From positions 62,001 to 126,000 of IMG/VR virus record IMGVR_UViG_3300024509_000007: DNA of 64,000 bases; one strand, written 5' to 3'. This document shows positions 26,452 through 36,399 of the stretch, piece after piece. Below the pieces are notes generated by a model that was not told the DNA's origin, made no database searches, and was given only the letters and a program-made list of their open reading frames with translations. The stretch's first letter is position 1; each line of letters opens with the position of its first letter. A program made the translations under genes and the position numbers. The stretch is from a virus.

Positions 26452-28552
26452 TAAAGCTTGGATGCTTTCTGAAAAAGAAATTCAGGGCATTCGGCCCGGA
26501 GCGGACATTTCGCACATAGAGTCTCTTTTAGATTTGCCAATCGGAACTATTCATCCTTTCAATGTGATGACGCATTATGACAAAGAGAATCCGCATGTGC
26601 ATCTTTTAAAAATCATGCGTAATCCAGATTATTTTCCTTTTACATGTAAATTATTATTCGATATTGAAATTATGCCGTTCCAGCATTTGATTTTGAAAGA
26701 GCTTTGGAATCGCCCCTTCCCTATGCTTATTGCTGGTCGTGGTAGTGGAAAGTCTTTTATCTTAGGTTTATATGCAATGTTACGACTTTTATTTACACAA
26801 GGTTGTAAAATTGCAATCGTTGGTGCTGCATTTAGACAGGCCAAAGTTATTTTTGAATACATGGAAAATCTTTGGGTAAATGGACATATCTATAGAGATT
26901 TATGTGGAACTGGTCGTGGCAAAAACAATCGTGAACAAGGACCAAGCAGATCAGTAGATCGTTTTGACATGATCGTTGGCGATAGTGTTGGATTTGCACT
27001 TCCTTTAGGTAATGGCGATAAGATCCGTGGTCAAAGAGCAAACTATACAATCGCTGACGAATTCGCATCTATTAAAGAAGAAATTTACCAGAATGTTGTT
27101 AGGGGCTTCTCATCAGTAGCTGCTTCTCCTGCTCAATCTGTTAAAGATCAAGCAAGAATTAGGTTAATGAAACAACTTGGATTATGGAGTGAAGAAAATG
27201 AAAAAGAAGAAAGTAGAACTTTAAGAGCAAACCAAAACATAATCTCAGGAACAGCTTACTATTCATTTAATCATTTCTATAAGAACTGGAACTCTTATCG
27301 CACAATCATCAATAGTGGCGGAGATACAAAAAAGCTCGAAGAGTTTTTCCAAGGACCAATACCTGCTGGTTTTAACTGGCGTGACTACTCAATTATAAGA
27401 ATACCAGTAGAGTTACTACCAATTGGTTTCATGGATCAAAAACAGATATCATCAGCGAAAGCGACAAGTACAAGAGCGAATTACATGATTGAGTATGGGG
27501 CGACATTTGCAACTGATTCAGAAGGATTTTTCAAGCGTAGTTTGATAGAGTCATGCGTTGTAGGAAAACCTGATGGTCCATTGTCAGATATTAATTTTTC
27601 TGCCTCTTTAGTTGGTGAGCCAGGAATAGAACATGTGATGGCTGTAGATCCAGCTTCTGAAAGAGATAACTTTTCCGTTATTATTTTGGCTTTACATCAA
27701 AATACTAGAAGGATTGTCTATTGCTGGACAACGAATAGGGCAGCACATAGAGAAAAATTAAAACGAGGCATAACAAAGGAACAAAACTTCTACTCTTATT
27801 GTGCAAGAAAAATAAGGGATTTAGCTAAGTTATTTCCATGTAGAGAGATAGCTATAGATAGTCAGGGTGGTGGTATATCTGTAGAAGAAGCTTTACACGA
27901 TGACTCAAAGCTCCAATCAGGAGAAGTGGCTTTTTGGAGAACTATAGATCCAGACATTAAGAAAAGAAAAGACTCTGACGATAAACCCGGAAAACACATT
28001 CTTAATATGGTTAATTTTGCTGATGGAAAGTGGGTTGTAGAAGCCAATCATGGACTTCGCAAAGATATGGAAGATAAAGTACTTTTATTTCCTTTCTTTG
28101 ATAGCGTTTCTTTAGGTTTAGCGTTTGAAGATGACAGAGATAAAGGGCGTATTGTATATGACAATTCAGCAGGAAAAGATATACAACTATATGACACACT
28201 AGAAGATTGTGTTATGGAAATAGAAGAACTGAAAGACGAACTTGCCAGTATAGTGCATACATTAACTGGTGGTGGTAGAGATCGCTGGGATACTCCTGAT
28301 TTTAAGGATCAAATTAGAGGAAGCAAAACCAGAAAAGATAGATATTCATCTTTGCTAATGGCTAATATGACGGCCAGACAAATTCAAAGAACTGTAACTC
28401 AACAAGAATATACAGCTTTGGGTGGATTTTCTAATACTTTATCTGGCAGAAAAGGAAACAAGTCTATGTATATAGCTCCAGAATGGTTTAACCAAGGTAT
28501 TAAAAAAGTTGGAAATTATGGAGAAGCAGTTAGGAGAACCGGCGAAGAATAA
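26426..28552 (+). CDS. terL: terminase large subunit
   Basis: 708 aa from MDKLKKVLDK; an upstream in-frame start at 26366 would overlap the nuclease gene more. ATPase: Walker A AGRGSGKS near residue 103, Walker B IADEF near residue 209. RNase H-like nuclease: AVDPASERDN near residue 406 and IAIDSQGGG near residue 475 supply acidic metal ligands. It pumps DNA into the prohead and cuts the concatemer. It is followed by the portal gene, the usual partner. Confidence 0.9.
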   Translation: MDKLKKVLDKAWMLSEKEIQGIRPGADISHIESLLDLPIGTIHPFNVMTHYDKENPHVHLLKIMRNPDYFPFTCKLLFDIEIMPFQHLILKELWNRPFPMLIAGRGSGKSFILGLYAMLRLLFTQGCKIAIVGAAFRQAKVIFEYMENLWVNGHIYRDLCGTGRGKNNREQGPSRSVDRFDMIVGDSVGFALPLGNGDKIRGQRANYTIADEFASIKEEIYQNVVRGFSSVAASPAQSVKDQARIRLMKQLGLWSEENEKEESRTLRANQNIISGTAYYSFNHFYKNWNSYRTIINSGGDTKKLEEFFQGPIPAGFNWRDYSIIRIPVELLPIGFMDQKQISSAKATSTRANYMIEYGATFATDSEGFFKRSLIESCVVGKPDGPLSDINFSASLVGEPGIEHVMAVDPASERDNFSVIILALHQNTRRIVYCWTTNRAAHREKLKRGITKEQNFYSYCARKIRDLAKLFPCREIAIDSQGGGISVEEALHDDSKLQSGEVAFWRTIDPDIKKRKDSDDKPGKHILNMVNFADGKWVVEANHGLRKDMEDKVLLFPFFDSVSLGLAFEDDRDKGRIVYDNSAGKDIQLYDTLEDCVMEIEELKDELASIVHTLTGGGRDRWDTPDFKDQIRGSKTRKDRYSSLLMANMTARQIQRTVTQQEYTALGGFSNTLSGRKGNKSMYIAPEWFNQGIKKVGNYGEAVRRTGEE

Positions 28553-28601
28553 TGGTGTAATTCAATTATGATCCAATTACAATTTAATAAGTAGGATTAT
28601 C

Positions 28602-30734
28602 ATGAGCGAAAAAAAAGATCTTTTTGTTACTTGGGAAGAAAACAGCCTTGAATCTAAAGAAAAAGCTATAGCAAAAAGCAATAATCAAGGTCATGTCGTA
28701 AAGAAGACAGTTGCTTCTAGCAGTTTTAAAAATGTTGAATCCCCAAATATTTCTGTGCGTGAAGGTTTTGATCGTAGGGATTACGATTTTTTTAGACCGA
28801 ATGAACAAATACCAGTAAAAGACAAAGATATTATGACTGCTTGTATGCAAGCGTATGAGCGTATAGGTATAGTTCGTAATACCATAGATATGATGAGTGA
28901 GTTTGCTTGTCAAGGAGTAGATTTAGTACATCCAAACCCAAAGATTGAAAAGTTTTATAAAGAGTGGTTTAAAAAAATTCGTGGTAACGAAAGAACAGAA
29001 AGAATACTTAATTTACTTTATCGTGCTGGAAATGTAATTATTAAAAGAGCAACAGCAATTTTAAAACCAGAAGAAATAGATATTATTCAAAAAGGAATGG
29101 CAGCTGAAACCAAAAAGAATTTTATTAAAAAACCCAAACAATCAGAAGTACCTTGGGAATATACAATTTATAATCCAACCTCTATTGAGGTATACGGCGA
29201 AGAAATTGCCCCATTTATTGGACCAAGAGCTTTTCGTTTTGGCATTAGGGTTACAGAAAATTTTTCAAGGAAGTTAAAAAATCCCAAGTCTGATATTGAA
29301 AAAGAAATTATAAAATCATTGCCAACTCAAATGGATGATTATGCTGTTCGTGGCGGTTTTTTAATGCCACTAGATGTTAATAAAACGGTTGCCCTCTATT
29401 ATAAAAGAGATGACTGGCAAGTTTGGGCAAAGCCGATGTTATATGCTTTGCTAAAAGATTTGCAAATGTTAGAAAAAATGAAGCTTGCTGATTTAGCAGC
29501 ATTAGACGGTGCTATCAGTCACATTAGACTTTGGAAGTTGGGTTCGTTAGAACATCGTATTTTACCAACTGAGGAAGCTATAAGCAGACTTGCTGATATG
29601 CTTATGAACAATGTTGGTGGTGGCAGCATGGATCTTATTTGGGGTCCAGAAATAGATGTTGTTGAAACAAAAACAGATTTAGTAAATTTCTTAGGCGAAG
29701 AAAAATATAAACCTATCTTAAACTCTATTTATGCAGGACTTGGTATTCCTCCTTCATTAACAGGATTGCCAGTAGGTTCTGGATTTTCAAATAACTACAT
29801 TAGTTTGAGAACTTTAATTGAAAGACTTCAGTACGGCAGAGATGTTGTAACTGAATTTTGGGAAAGAGAAATTAAACTTGTTCAAATGGCTATGGGGTTT
29901 AAATTACCAGCCCAAATAGTCTTTGATCATCAAACTTTATCCGACGAAGCTGCTGAAAAGAGATTGTTAATAGAACTTGCAGATAGAGATATTATTAGCG
30001 AAGAAGCTGTTCAGGAAAGATTTAATCTTATACCAGAAATAGAAAGCGTTAGATTACGCAGAGAACGAGATTATAGAAAACAAGATATGCTTCCTCCTAA
30101 AGCTTCACCATTCCATAGTCCACAGCACAAAGAAAGTGTTGAAAAGTTATTTGCTCAATTAGGTATGTTATCTCCAGAATATTTTGGAATAAAAGATCCA
30201 AATGCAAGTTTATCTATACAAACAAGTCCAACTAAAAATACAGAAGAGCAACCAAAGGGCGAATCTGGACAAGGCAGACCTCAAGGAAAGACAGATACGC
30301 TACCAAGGAAGAGAAGAACTATTAAACCAGCCATGGCATCAGATTTTGTAGATAGACTTAATTGGGCAGAGCAAACCCAAAAAACTATAGCTGAAATTGT
30401 ACAGCCCGCATATTTAAAAAGTGTTAACAAGAAAACTCTTAGGGATCTTTCTGTTGCTCAAATAAATGAATTTGAACATATAAAGTTTGCTTTGCTTTGC
30501 AGAGTTGAACCAGATCAAAAAGTAACAAAAGCTTTTGTTCATAATTCATTAAAAGAAAAAATAGAAATACCTTTTGAAGTAGAAGATTTCTTTAAGACTT
30601 GCATGGCTAAATACTTAGAAAAAACTGGAAATTTACCAACATCAGAAGTAACAAGAAAGATACAAGCTTCTGTATATGCAATGCACACAATCGGCTTACA
30701 AAAGACCGATAATATTGATAACTCTGCATCGTAG
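28602..30734 (+). CDS. portal protein
   Basis: 710 aa. Size, position after TerL and the central region (GSMDLIWGPEIDVVETKTD, then a GLGIPPSLTGLPVGSG segment and SLRTLIERLQYGRDVV helices) fit portal proteins, the dodecameric ring at the packaging vertex. The C-terminal part beyond residue 530 is low-complexity (GQGRPQGKTDTLPRKRR) then helical. Starts MSEKKDLF with GTAGGA upstream. Confidence 0.85.
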   Translation: MSEKKDLFVTWEENSLESKEKAIAKSNNQGHVVKKTVASSSFKNVESPNISVREGFDRRDYDFFRPNEQIPVKDKDIMTACMQAYERIGIVRNTIDMMSEFACQGVDLVHPNPKIEKFYKEWFKKIRGNERTERILNLLYRAGNVIIKRATAILKPEEIDIIQKGMAAETKKNFIKKPKQSEVPWEYTIYNPTSIEVYGEEIAPFIGPRAFRFGIRVTENFSRKLKNPKSDIEKEIIKSLPTQMDDYAVRGGFLMPLDVNKTVALYYKRDDWQVWAKPMLYALLKDLQMLEKMKLADLAALDGAISHIRLWKLGSLEHRILPTEEAISRLADMLMNNVGGGSMDLIWGPEIDVVETKTDLVNFLGEEKYKPILNSIYAGLGIPPSLTGLPVGSGFSNNYISLRTLIERLQYGRDVVTEFWEREIKLVQMAMGFKLPAQIVFDHQTLSDEAAEKRLLIELADRDIISEEAVQERFNLIPEIESVRLRRERDYRKQDMLPPKASPFHSPQHKESVEKLFAQLGMLSPEYFGIKDPNASLSIQTSPTKNTEEQPKGESGQGRPQGKTDTLPRKRRTIKPAMASDFVDRLNWAEQTQKTIAEIVQPAYLKSVNKKTLRDLSVAQINEFEHIKFALLCRVEPDQKVTKAFVHNSLKEKIEIPFEVEDFFKTCMAKYLEKTGNLPTSEVTRKIQASVYAMHTIGLQKTDNIDNSAS

Positions 30735-31431
30735 ATATCACGAACTAATAGATAATGTTCAGCATATCTATAGATGTAGAATTTTCTTTAAACACAGCCC
30801 CATTATTTATATTTTGTGGGCTGATCCAGAAATTTCTAAAAAATGGATTTTAGACGATTTAAAAAAAAGGAAATTGATTCATGATATTATTTACAGAGAA
30901 ACTTTGGACAAAGTAGGAAATACCAGTTTTTATGAGAGTATAAATTTTAGAAAAGCTTTTCCTATTATTTTTCAAGAACACGGAGATAGTTGCTTTATCA
31001 TTGTTCATGCTACAGATACAAGGGTTAGTCCAGTTGCTTATAAAATTTTTGAAAAACAAATTAATGATGGTTTTTTAGCATCTGTATTTAAATGGAATAA
31101 TGACTATTTAGAAGCTTGGAAAACAGCTGTTTTTGCAATAACAAATAATAAACACTCTTGGCCACCAGTATTAAGCAATAATCATAGAGATGTATTAGAA
31201 TCTGCTTGGCCAAAGTCATTAAGTTATGATATAAAAAATAAAATAAAAGTTAATAAATATTCAGATAATATTTTATTTGAAAGTAAAAATACAACTGAGT
31301 ATTTACCGGAATTTGAAGACAAACCTCAGTACTGTAATGACACAACATATTTATATATAAATGGTTATATACCTTGGTATAAAAGAATACTTAATTGGTT
31401 TGGTGTAATTTTTAAAAGAGGTGAACCATGA
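30715..31431 (+). CDS. hypothetical protein in head module, about 238 aa
   Basis: No ATG is well placed. TTG at 30715 gives a 20-nt overlap with the portal; the only ATG (30676) overlaps it by 59 nt. The product is aromatic and alpha/beta, with RIFFKHSPIIYILWADPE, DSCFIIVHATDTRV and a WYKRILNWFGVIFKRG tail. It overlaps the next gene by 4 nt. No family recognised. Confidence 0.55.
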   Translation: MITLHRRYHELIDNVQHIYRCRIFFKHSPIIYILWADPEISKKWILDDLKKRKLIHDIIYRETLDKVGNTSFYESINFRKAFPIIFQEHGDSCFIIVHATDTRVSPVAYKIFEKQINDGFLASVFKWNNDYLEAWKTAVFAITNNKHSWPPVLSNNHRDVLESAWPKSLSYDIKNKIKVNKYSDNILFESKNTTEYLPEFEDKPQYCNDTTYLYINGYIPWYKRILNWFGVIFKRGEP

Positions 31432-32870
31432 TTGAAGCATATAAAACAGAAATTGAAGACGGTGTTTCTGAACTTGTTAAAGCAAGTAATTCTATTGCTT
31501 TTGATATGGTGGCTTCTGTATCTTCTGCACAAGAACAAGAGTTTGTTAAAAACAAATCTAATAGAACAGTAGCTGAAATAGCAAAAGCAGAAAACAAAAA
31601 CCAAGAAGACTTATATTATTTAAAGTCTATTTTGGTTAGTACTGGCTGGAATAAAAACGATGATGTTTTTGATTCTCAAGAAATGTGGACTGCTAGAAAT
31701 ACCCCAGAAGACAAACCGTTTAATTTAGAACACAATCAAGATATTATCATTGGTCATATTACTGGTTGTTATCCAGCAGATGAAAATGGATTGCCGATTA
31801 ATGCTGAATCTGCACCTGAAGATTACAACATTGTTACTTCTGCTGTAATTTATAAAGAATGGGAAAATCCAGAAAAAAAATTACAAATACAAAATATAGT
31901 TAATGAAATACCGAAAGGTGGCTGGTTTGTTTCCATGGAAGCTTTGTTTAGCAATTTTGATTATGCGGTTACTGATGGAGCAAGAACTAGAATTATAGCT
32001 AGAAATGAAGCCACTTCATTCTTAACTAAATATTTAAGGGCGTATGGCGGTACTGGTGTTTACGGTAACCAGAAGATAGGTCGTGTTTTACGAAATATTA
32101 TATTTTCTGGAAAAGGACTTGTGCGAAAACCGGCTAACCCCGAAAGCGTGATACTCCAAACCGAAGCAAAAACTATCGATTTGGGGTATGAAAGTCTTGA
32201 GACTCCAGAAGTTAAGGAGAATATTTCAATGTCTGAACAGATTGTCGAAAAGGTTGAGGCAACTGAGATGGAAAAGAAGGTTGAAGTAGCTGTTGAAAAT
32301 ACAGTAAAACTTGAATCTGAACTTTCTGAAGCTGTTGCCAAGGCCAATCTTATGCAGCAGGAGCTTGCTAAAGCTACCGAAGAGTTGCAGAAGATGAAAG
32401 ATGAAAAGAAGAAGAGTGATCGAATTTCTCTTGTTGCAGAAAAGCTTGGCATGTCCAAGACCGAAGCAGAAGAGATTGTCGCTCTTACTAACAACCTTGA
32501 AGATGAGTCATTTGCTGGCGTTGTTGCCAAACAGAGTGATTATCTTTCTAAGAAAATGGCAGAGTATGAAGCAGCTGCCAAGAAGATGAATGAAGAACTC
32601 ATGATGTTGAAGAAGGCAGCAGAAATGATGCCTAAAGAAGACATGAATGAGAAAGAAGAAACTTGCTCCTGTCCAAAAGCAGCTATGGCTGAAGAAGACA
32701 AGGCAGAAGTAGTTGCTACCGAAGAAGTTTTGGAAAATGCAGAAGTTAAGGAAGAGGTAGCTTTAAACGCTCCTGCTCTTAATAATGTAGATCCAATTCA
32801 GACTGTAGCTTCTCAGATTGCTTCATATCTTGGTGTTGAAATTGAAAACCTTGGCAAGAACGAAGAATAA
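31428..32870 (+). CDS. prohead protease fused to scaffold
   Basis: 480 aa. The N-terminal 250 residues look like a head maturation protease (VSTGWNKNDDVFDS, FNLEHNQDIIIGHITGC with a probable catalytic His, then WFVSMEALFSNFD with a probable Ser). From residue 268 the protein becomes a long Glu/Lys coiled coil (residues 270-410) with an acidic tail, as in scaffolds. Codon choice changes to the G+C-richer style of the capsid genes exactly at the internal start at 32229. Confidence 0.75.
   Translation: MIEAYKTEIEDGVSELVKASNSIAFDMVASVSSAQEQEFVKNKSNRTVAEIAKAENKNQEDLYYLKSILVSTGWNKNDDVFDSQEMWTARNTPEDKPFNLEHNQDIIIGHITGCYPADENGLPINAESAPEDYNIVTSAVIYKEWENPEKKLQIQNIVNEIPKGGWFVSMEALFSNFDYAVTDGARTRIIARNEATSFLTKYLRAYGGTGVYGNQKIGRVLRNIIFSGKGLVRKPANPESVILQTEAKTIDLGYESLETPEVKENISMSEQIVEKVEATEMEKKVEVAVENTVKLESELSEAVAKANLMQQELAKATEELQKMKDEKKKSDRISLVAEKLGMSKTEAEEIVALTNNLEDESFAGVVAKQSDYLSKKMAEYEAAAKKMNEELMMLKKAAEMMPKEDMNEKEETCSCPKAAMAEEDKAEVVATEEVLENAEVKEEVALNAPALNNVDPIQTVASQIASYLGVEIENLGKNEE
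32229..32870 (+). CDS. nested in-frame scaffold start
   Basis: ATG at 32229 is in frame with 31428-32870 and has AAGGAG at 32214-32219, a better site than that of the full gene. It would give a 213-aa scaffold (MSEQIVEKVEATEMEKK...) in excess over the protease fusion, as known for nested scaffolds such as lambda C/Nu3. Confidence 0.6.
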   Translation: MSEQIVEKVEATEMEKKVEVAVENTVKLESELSEAVAKANLMQQELAKATEELQKMKDEKKKSDRISLVAEKLGMSKTEAEEIVALTNNLEDESFAGVVAKQSDYLSKKMAEYEAAAKKMNEELMMLKKAAEMMPKEDMNEKEETCSCPKAAMAEEDKAEVVATEEVLENAEVKEEVALNAPALNNVDPIQTVASQIASYLGVEIENLGKNEE

Positions 32871-32884
32871 GGAGAAAAACTCTC

Positions 32885-33346
32885 ATGGCTCTTAAACCAG
32901 ATCGTAACATTGTTGTAACTGATATTAGCAATATCTGCAATATTGCTATCGAAAAGGGCGAAGTACTCGTTTTCAGCGTTTCCGGTTCCGGTGCGTTGAA
33001 CGATGATGTAGCTACTGTAACTAGGGCTTCTAATCCTTCCGGCCTTGTTCCAGCTGGTCTTTCTTTGGCCGATATGGTTTCTATTGACATTACTCGTCAG
33101 CATAGAAATTGGCACAAAGATGAGCAGCTTCTTGGTGAAAAGCTCCCTCTTCTCACAAAAGGTTGGGTTGTTACCAATAAAATTGCTTCTGGTGTTTCAC
33201 CAGCAGCTGGTGACTCAGCTTATCTTACTTCTAACGGTAATCTTACCGATACCCAGACCTCTGGTACTCCAAAGGTCGGTCAGTTCCTCGGCGGAGTTGA
33301 CGCAGATGGGTATGCAAAAGTATTCATTGACCTTCCAATCGTATAA
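32885..33346 (+). CDS. head decoration protein
   Basis: 153 aa between scaffold and capsid. A beta-rich product (IVVTDISNICNIAIEKGEV, GWVVTNKIASGVSPAAGDSAY, VGQFLGGVDADGYAKVFID) of the sort that coats HK97-type capsids. GGAG precedes the ATG; codons are of the highly expressed type. Confidence 0.7.
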   Translation: MALKPDRNIVVTDISNICNIAIEKGEVLVFSVSGSGALNDDVATVTRASNPSGLVPAGLSLADMVSIDITRQHRNWHKDEQLLGEKLPLLTKGWVVTNKIASGVSPAAGDSAYLTSNGNLTDTQTSGTPKVGQFLGGVDADGYAKVFIDLPIV

Positions 33347-33368
33347 TTAGAGAGGAGATAATAGAATT

Positions 33369-34358
33369 ATGAAGACTCCAACTCCAGAAATGGTAAAACT
33401 TGCTGAACAGGCTGGTAGCAACAATTATGAAGTTGCTGTAGCTGCTCAGAAAGAACTTGCAAAGGCTCTTACTCTTCCTTTGCGTCAGGGCGTTTTGAAG
33501 GGCGATATTCTTGGAAACATCTTTGAACAGGTTGTTTTCCAACCAGGTACTTCCGTAGAATTCCCATTGGATTTCTTGGCTCCTGGTTCTGAGAAGGATT
33601 TCATCGCTTATACTATTCCTTCACAGGGTCGTATTCCTGAACGCCATGTAGAAGGCGATTATTTGACTGTTCAGACTTATGAAGTTGGTGCTTCCATCGA
33701 CTTCTCCCTCAAGTATCTTCGTGATGCTCGTTGGGATATCGTAGGTCGTGCAATGCAAGTTCTCGAAGCTTCTTTTACCCGCAAGAATAACAATGATGGC
33801 TGGCATGTTATCATTGCTGCTGGTAAGGGTCGCAACTTGCTTGTAACTGACAGCGTTGCTACCTCTGGATACTTCAGCAAGAGGCTTATTGCCTTGATGA
33901 AGACCGTAATGCGTAGAAATGCTGGTGGTAACAGCACCTCGATTAATCGTGGTAAGTTGACTGACCTTTATGTATCTCCAGAGGCGATGGAAGACATTCG
34001 CACTTGGGATATTGATGAGGTTGACGACTTTACCCGCCGTGAGATCTTTGTATCTCCAGAAAATGGTTTGGCACAGATCTTTGGCGTAAATCTCCATGAG
34101 ATCGATGAACTTGGCGTTGGTCAGGAATACCAGCTGTACTATACCTCTACCTTGTCTGGATCTTTGTCTGGCAAGAGCGAGTTGGTTGTTGGTCTTGACC
34201 TTGAGAAGCGTGACAGCTTTGTAATGCCTGTTCGTCAGGAAATTGAGATCTTTGAAGATCCTACTTTCCATCGTCAGCGTAGAATGGGCATGTACGGTTT
34301 CGGCGAACATGGCTTTGCAGTTCTCGATAATCGTCGTGTTCTTTTGGGTGCTTTCTAA
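33369..34358 (+). CDS. major capsid protein, HK97-like fold
   Basis: 329 aa, the typical length. Position after protease-scaffold and decoration protein, strong GAGAGGAG ribosome site, G+C-richer codons and a terminator directly behind all mark the main structural gene. Recognisable segments are PGTSVEFPLDFLAPGSE, an EGDYLTVQTYEVGASIDFSL strand, a long spine-like helix (GYFSKRLIALMKTVMRRN) and a C-terminal QRRMGMYGFGEHGFAVLD. Fold assignment is by context and pattern. Confidence 0.85.
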   Translation: MKTPTPEMVKLAEQAGSNNYEVAVAAQKELAKALTLPLRQGVLKGDILGNIFEQVVFQPGTSVEFPLDFLAPGSEKDFIAYTIPSQGRIPERHVEGDYLTVQTYEVGASIDFSLKYLRDARWDIVGRAMQVLEASFTRKNNNDGWHVIIAAGKGRNLLVTDSVATSGYFSKRLIALMKTVMRRNAGGNSTSINRGKLTDLYVSPEAMEDIRTWDIDEVDDFTRREIFVSPENGLAQIFGVNLHEIDELGVGQEYQLYYTSTLSGSLSGKSELVVGLDLEKRDSFVMPVRQEIEIFEDPTFHRQRRMGMYGFGEHGFAVLDNRRVLLGAF

Positions 34359-34383
34359 TAAAGCTTCCAATATAAAAATCAAT

Positions 34384-34415
34384 AAAGGGTGGAGCGAAAG
34401 CTCTGCCCTTTTTTG
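34384..34415 (+). terminator. rho-independent terminator after the capsid gene
   Basis: AAGGGTGGAGC / GCTCTGCCCTT stem with a GAAA tetraloop, followed by a T tract. One of the clearest terminators in the window. Confidence 0.85.
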
Positions 34416-34441
34416 TTGCATTGATGGATTTTTTATATAAT
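34413..34441 (+). promoter_or_regulatory. host-type promoter behind the capsid terminator
   Basis: TTGTTG (34413-34418), 17 nt, TATAAT (34436-34441), then TAGGAGG before the ATG at 34463. It would restart transcription for the sugar/sulfate genes. Confidence 0.45.
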
Positions 34442-34462
34442 ATATTAGTAGGAGGATATACT

Positions 34463-35467
34463 ATGGAAATATGCAGTCCTAGAGTATCAGAAATAAAAGT
34501 TGGAACAAAACCATTTAGCAATTTGGTAGTTTTTGACAACGCAAGAAACAAAAGCAATTTAGAAGAAACTGACTTTGGCGGAAAAGTAGTATATATAAAT
34601 GGAAAAAACAGAAGAGATTTGTTTGAAAGTTTCTTATATGAAGCTTCATCTTTAGACTCTTATGAATATTTTTTATTTTTAGACGGAAAACAAAAACTTT
34701 CTAAATTTTTTTATAATAATCTGTCTACATGGAAACCATTAATTAGATATCAAATAGATGTAGCAATTTTAAAACTTTATGTAGGACCAATTTTTCAATC
34801 TAGAAGCCCTGACTATAACATTACAAATTTTTTAGAAAAAAATACATTTGGTCCATTTTTATTTTCATCTAGATACATAAAAGATCTATATAAAAATTTT
34901 GAAGTAAAAAATAGTATAACAGAAAGCATAAATTCTTTTATGCGTTATTATAGCCTAGTTTGTTTTTGGCCTAAGTTAAATTTACTTTTTGATAATAAAA
35001 AAATTGATTTTGATGAACTTGATTTTCCTTTAATTCTTCCAGACGGAATAGATCAATCTTTTATAGCCGATGATTATTTAAAACTTTATCAATTAGCTGA
35101 TCAAAAAAAAGTTGTTTATGTAGGTTCATCTCCAGCAGAACTTATTGTCTTGGCACAATCGGCTTGTAAAATTATAGCTTTTCCAATTAAAACTAAAATA
35201 AATTTTATTGGCACAAAAATTTGGTTAGAAAGATTTGGATTAGAAAAAAGAGTTGAGTTTGTAGATCCAGAAAAATTTAATCCAGAAGATGAATCTTATT
35301 GTTTTGTTTATTCATCATACGATGATATAGATAAACTTATGTTTACAAAATATTTAGCTTATTTTCCAAACACAGTATTTTTTGGTCAATCCATAGCTTC
35401 AAAAGAAGCTGAATTAAATCAAATGCAACTTATTCCTTATTCACAAGAAATTAAGGTAAAAGCATGA
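34463..35467 (+). CDS. unknown protein with Rossmann-like region, 334 aa
   Basis: Start MEICSPRVSE at 34463 behind GGAGG. The last 120 residues read KKVVYVGSSPAELIVLAQSA, then KRVEFVDPEKF and an acidic turn before a strand, which looks like a nucleotide- or SAM-binding alpha/beta fold. The N-terminal part is unlike known families. It overlaps the glycosyltransferase gene by 4 nt, so a role in making or transferring a sugar is plausible but unproved. Confidence 0.55.
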   Translation: MEICSPRVSEIKVGTKPFSNLVVFDNARNKSNLEETDFGGKVVYINGKNRRDLFESFLYEASSLDSYEYFLFLDGKQKLSKFFYNNLSTWKPLIRYQIDVAILKLYVGPIFQSRSPDYNITNFLEKNTFGPFLFSSRYIKDLYKNFEVKNSITESINSFMRYYSLVCFWPKLNLLFDNKKIDFDELDFPLILPDGIDQSFIADDYLKLYQLADQKKVVYVGSSPAELIVLAQSACKIIAFPIKTKINFIGTKIWLERFGLEKRVEFVDPEKFNPEDESYCFVYSSYDDIDKLMFTKYLAYFPNTVFFGQSIASKEAELNQMQLIPYSQEIKVKA

Positions 35468-36399
35468 AAAATTTAGATACTGCAATAATAATGTATTATT
35501 GGAATCATTTTAAAAGAATATCTTTATTTAGAAATTTTAATGTTTGTTATAATCATATGCTTAAATATGAATGTGTAATTGTTCCTATAGAAATTTCTAC
35601 AAATAATAGTTTTGACTTAAATATGCAAGGTCTTTTTGCTTTAAAGTCAGATCAATTACTTTGGCAAAAGGAAAGAGTTATAAATTATCTAGCCGAAAAA
35701 ATGCCAGATTCTATTAAGTATATAGCTTTTATTGATGGTGATGTTTTATTTAGTGATGATAATTGGGTGCAAGAAGCAAAAAATAAATTGGATCAAAAAG
35801 AAAATTTATTTATACAACCATTTTCTGATGTTTATTATTTACCAAAAAATCATTATAGAAATCATGGCTTTTATAGTCATAGCACTCCGAGTGTTTCATC
35901 GCAAATAATTAAATCAGACGGAAAAGAAAATTACATTAAAACTTTTAATTCAAGTGATTATACTTTTGGTAACCCAGGAATGGCATGGATTACAAAGAAA
36001 GAAACACTTTTGAATAATCCATTATATGATAAATGCATTATAGGTGGCGGAGACACTATTAATCTTTTTAAATGGCTTAATTTAAGCCTAGACATAGAAA
36101 TACCTTTTATAAAAAGAAAACAAGATAGCGTTATTTGTTTTTTAAAAGATATACTAAATAACAAATCTAATGTAGAAATAAATTTTGATTATATAGATCA
36201 ACCTATTTTTCATTTAAATCATGGCGATAAAGTTAATAGAAAATATATAGAAAGACAAAAAATTTTAAAAGATACTAATTTTAATGTTTCTAAAGACTTA
36301 GTTAACGATCAAGGTTTGTATAGATATGTAGGCGACAATAAAGACTTTTTAAAATCAATTGAGAATTATTTCAAAGAACGAAACGAGGATTTAGAATGA
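35464..36399 (+). CDS. GT-A type glycosyltransferase
   Basis: 311 aa. IKYIAFIDGDVLFSDDNW near residues 79-96 gives a DxD metal site (Asp-Gly-Asp); a GNPGMAWITKKE turn near 168 and CIIGGGDTINLFKW near 190 match acceptor-side features of GT-A enzymes; FHLNHG near 246 may supply a metal His. Very AT-rich (ATA, AAA, TTA codons). Acceptor unknown; the fibre genes directly follow. Confidence 0.7.
   Translation: MKNLDTAIIMYYWNHFKRISLFRNFNVCYNHMLKYECVIVPIEISTNNSFDLNMQGLFALKSDQLLWQKERVINYLAEKMPDSIKYIAFIDGDVLFSDDNWVQEAKNKLDQKENLFIQPFSDVYYLPKNHYRNHGFYSHSTPSVSSQIIKSDGKENYIKTFNSSDYTFGNPGMAWITKKETLLNNPLYDKCIIGGGDTINLFKWLNLSLDIEIPFIKRKQDSVICFLKDILNNKSNVEINFDYIDQPIFHLNHGDKVNRKYIERQKILKDTNFNVSKDLVNDQGLYRYVGDNKDFLKSIENYFKERNEDLE

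Noticed and set aside
32060-32530. Minus-strand 156-aa ORF opposite the scaffold
   Set aside because: A serine-rich mirror of the Glu/Lys coiled coil; no ribosome site and wrong strand for the module.
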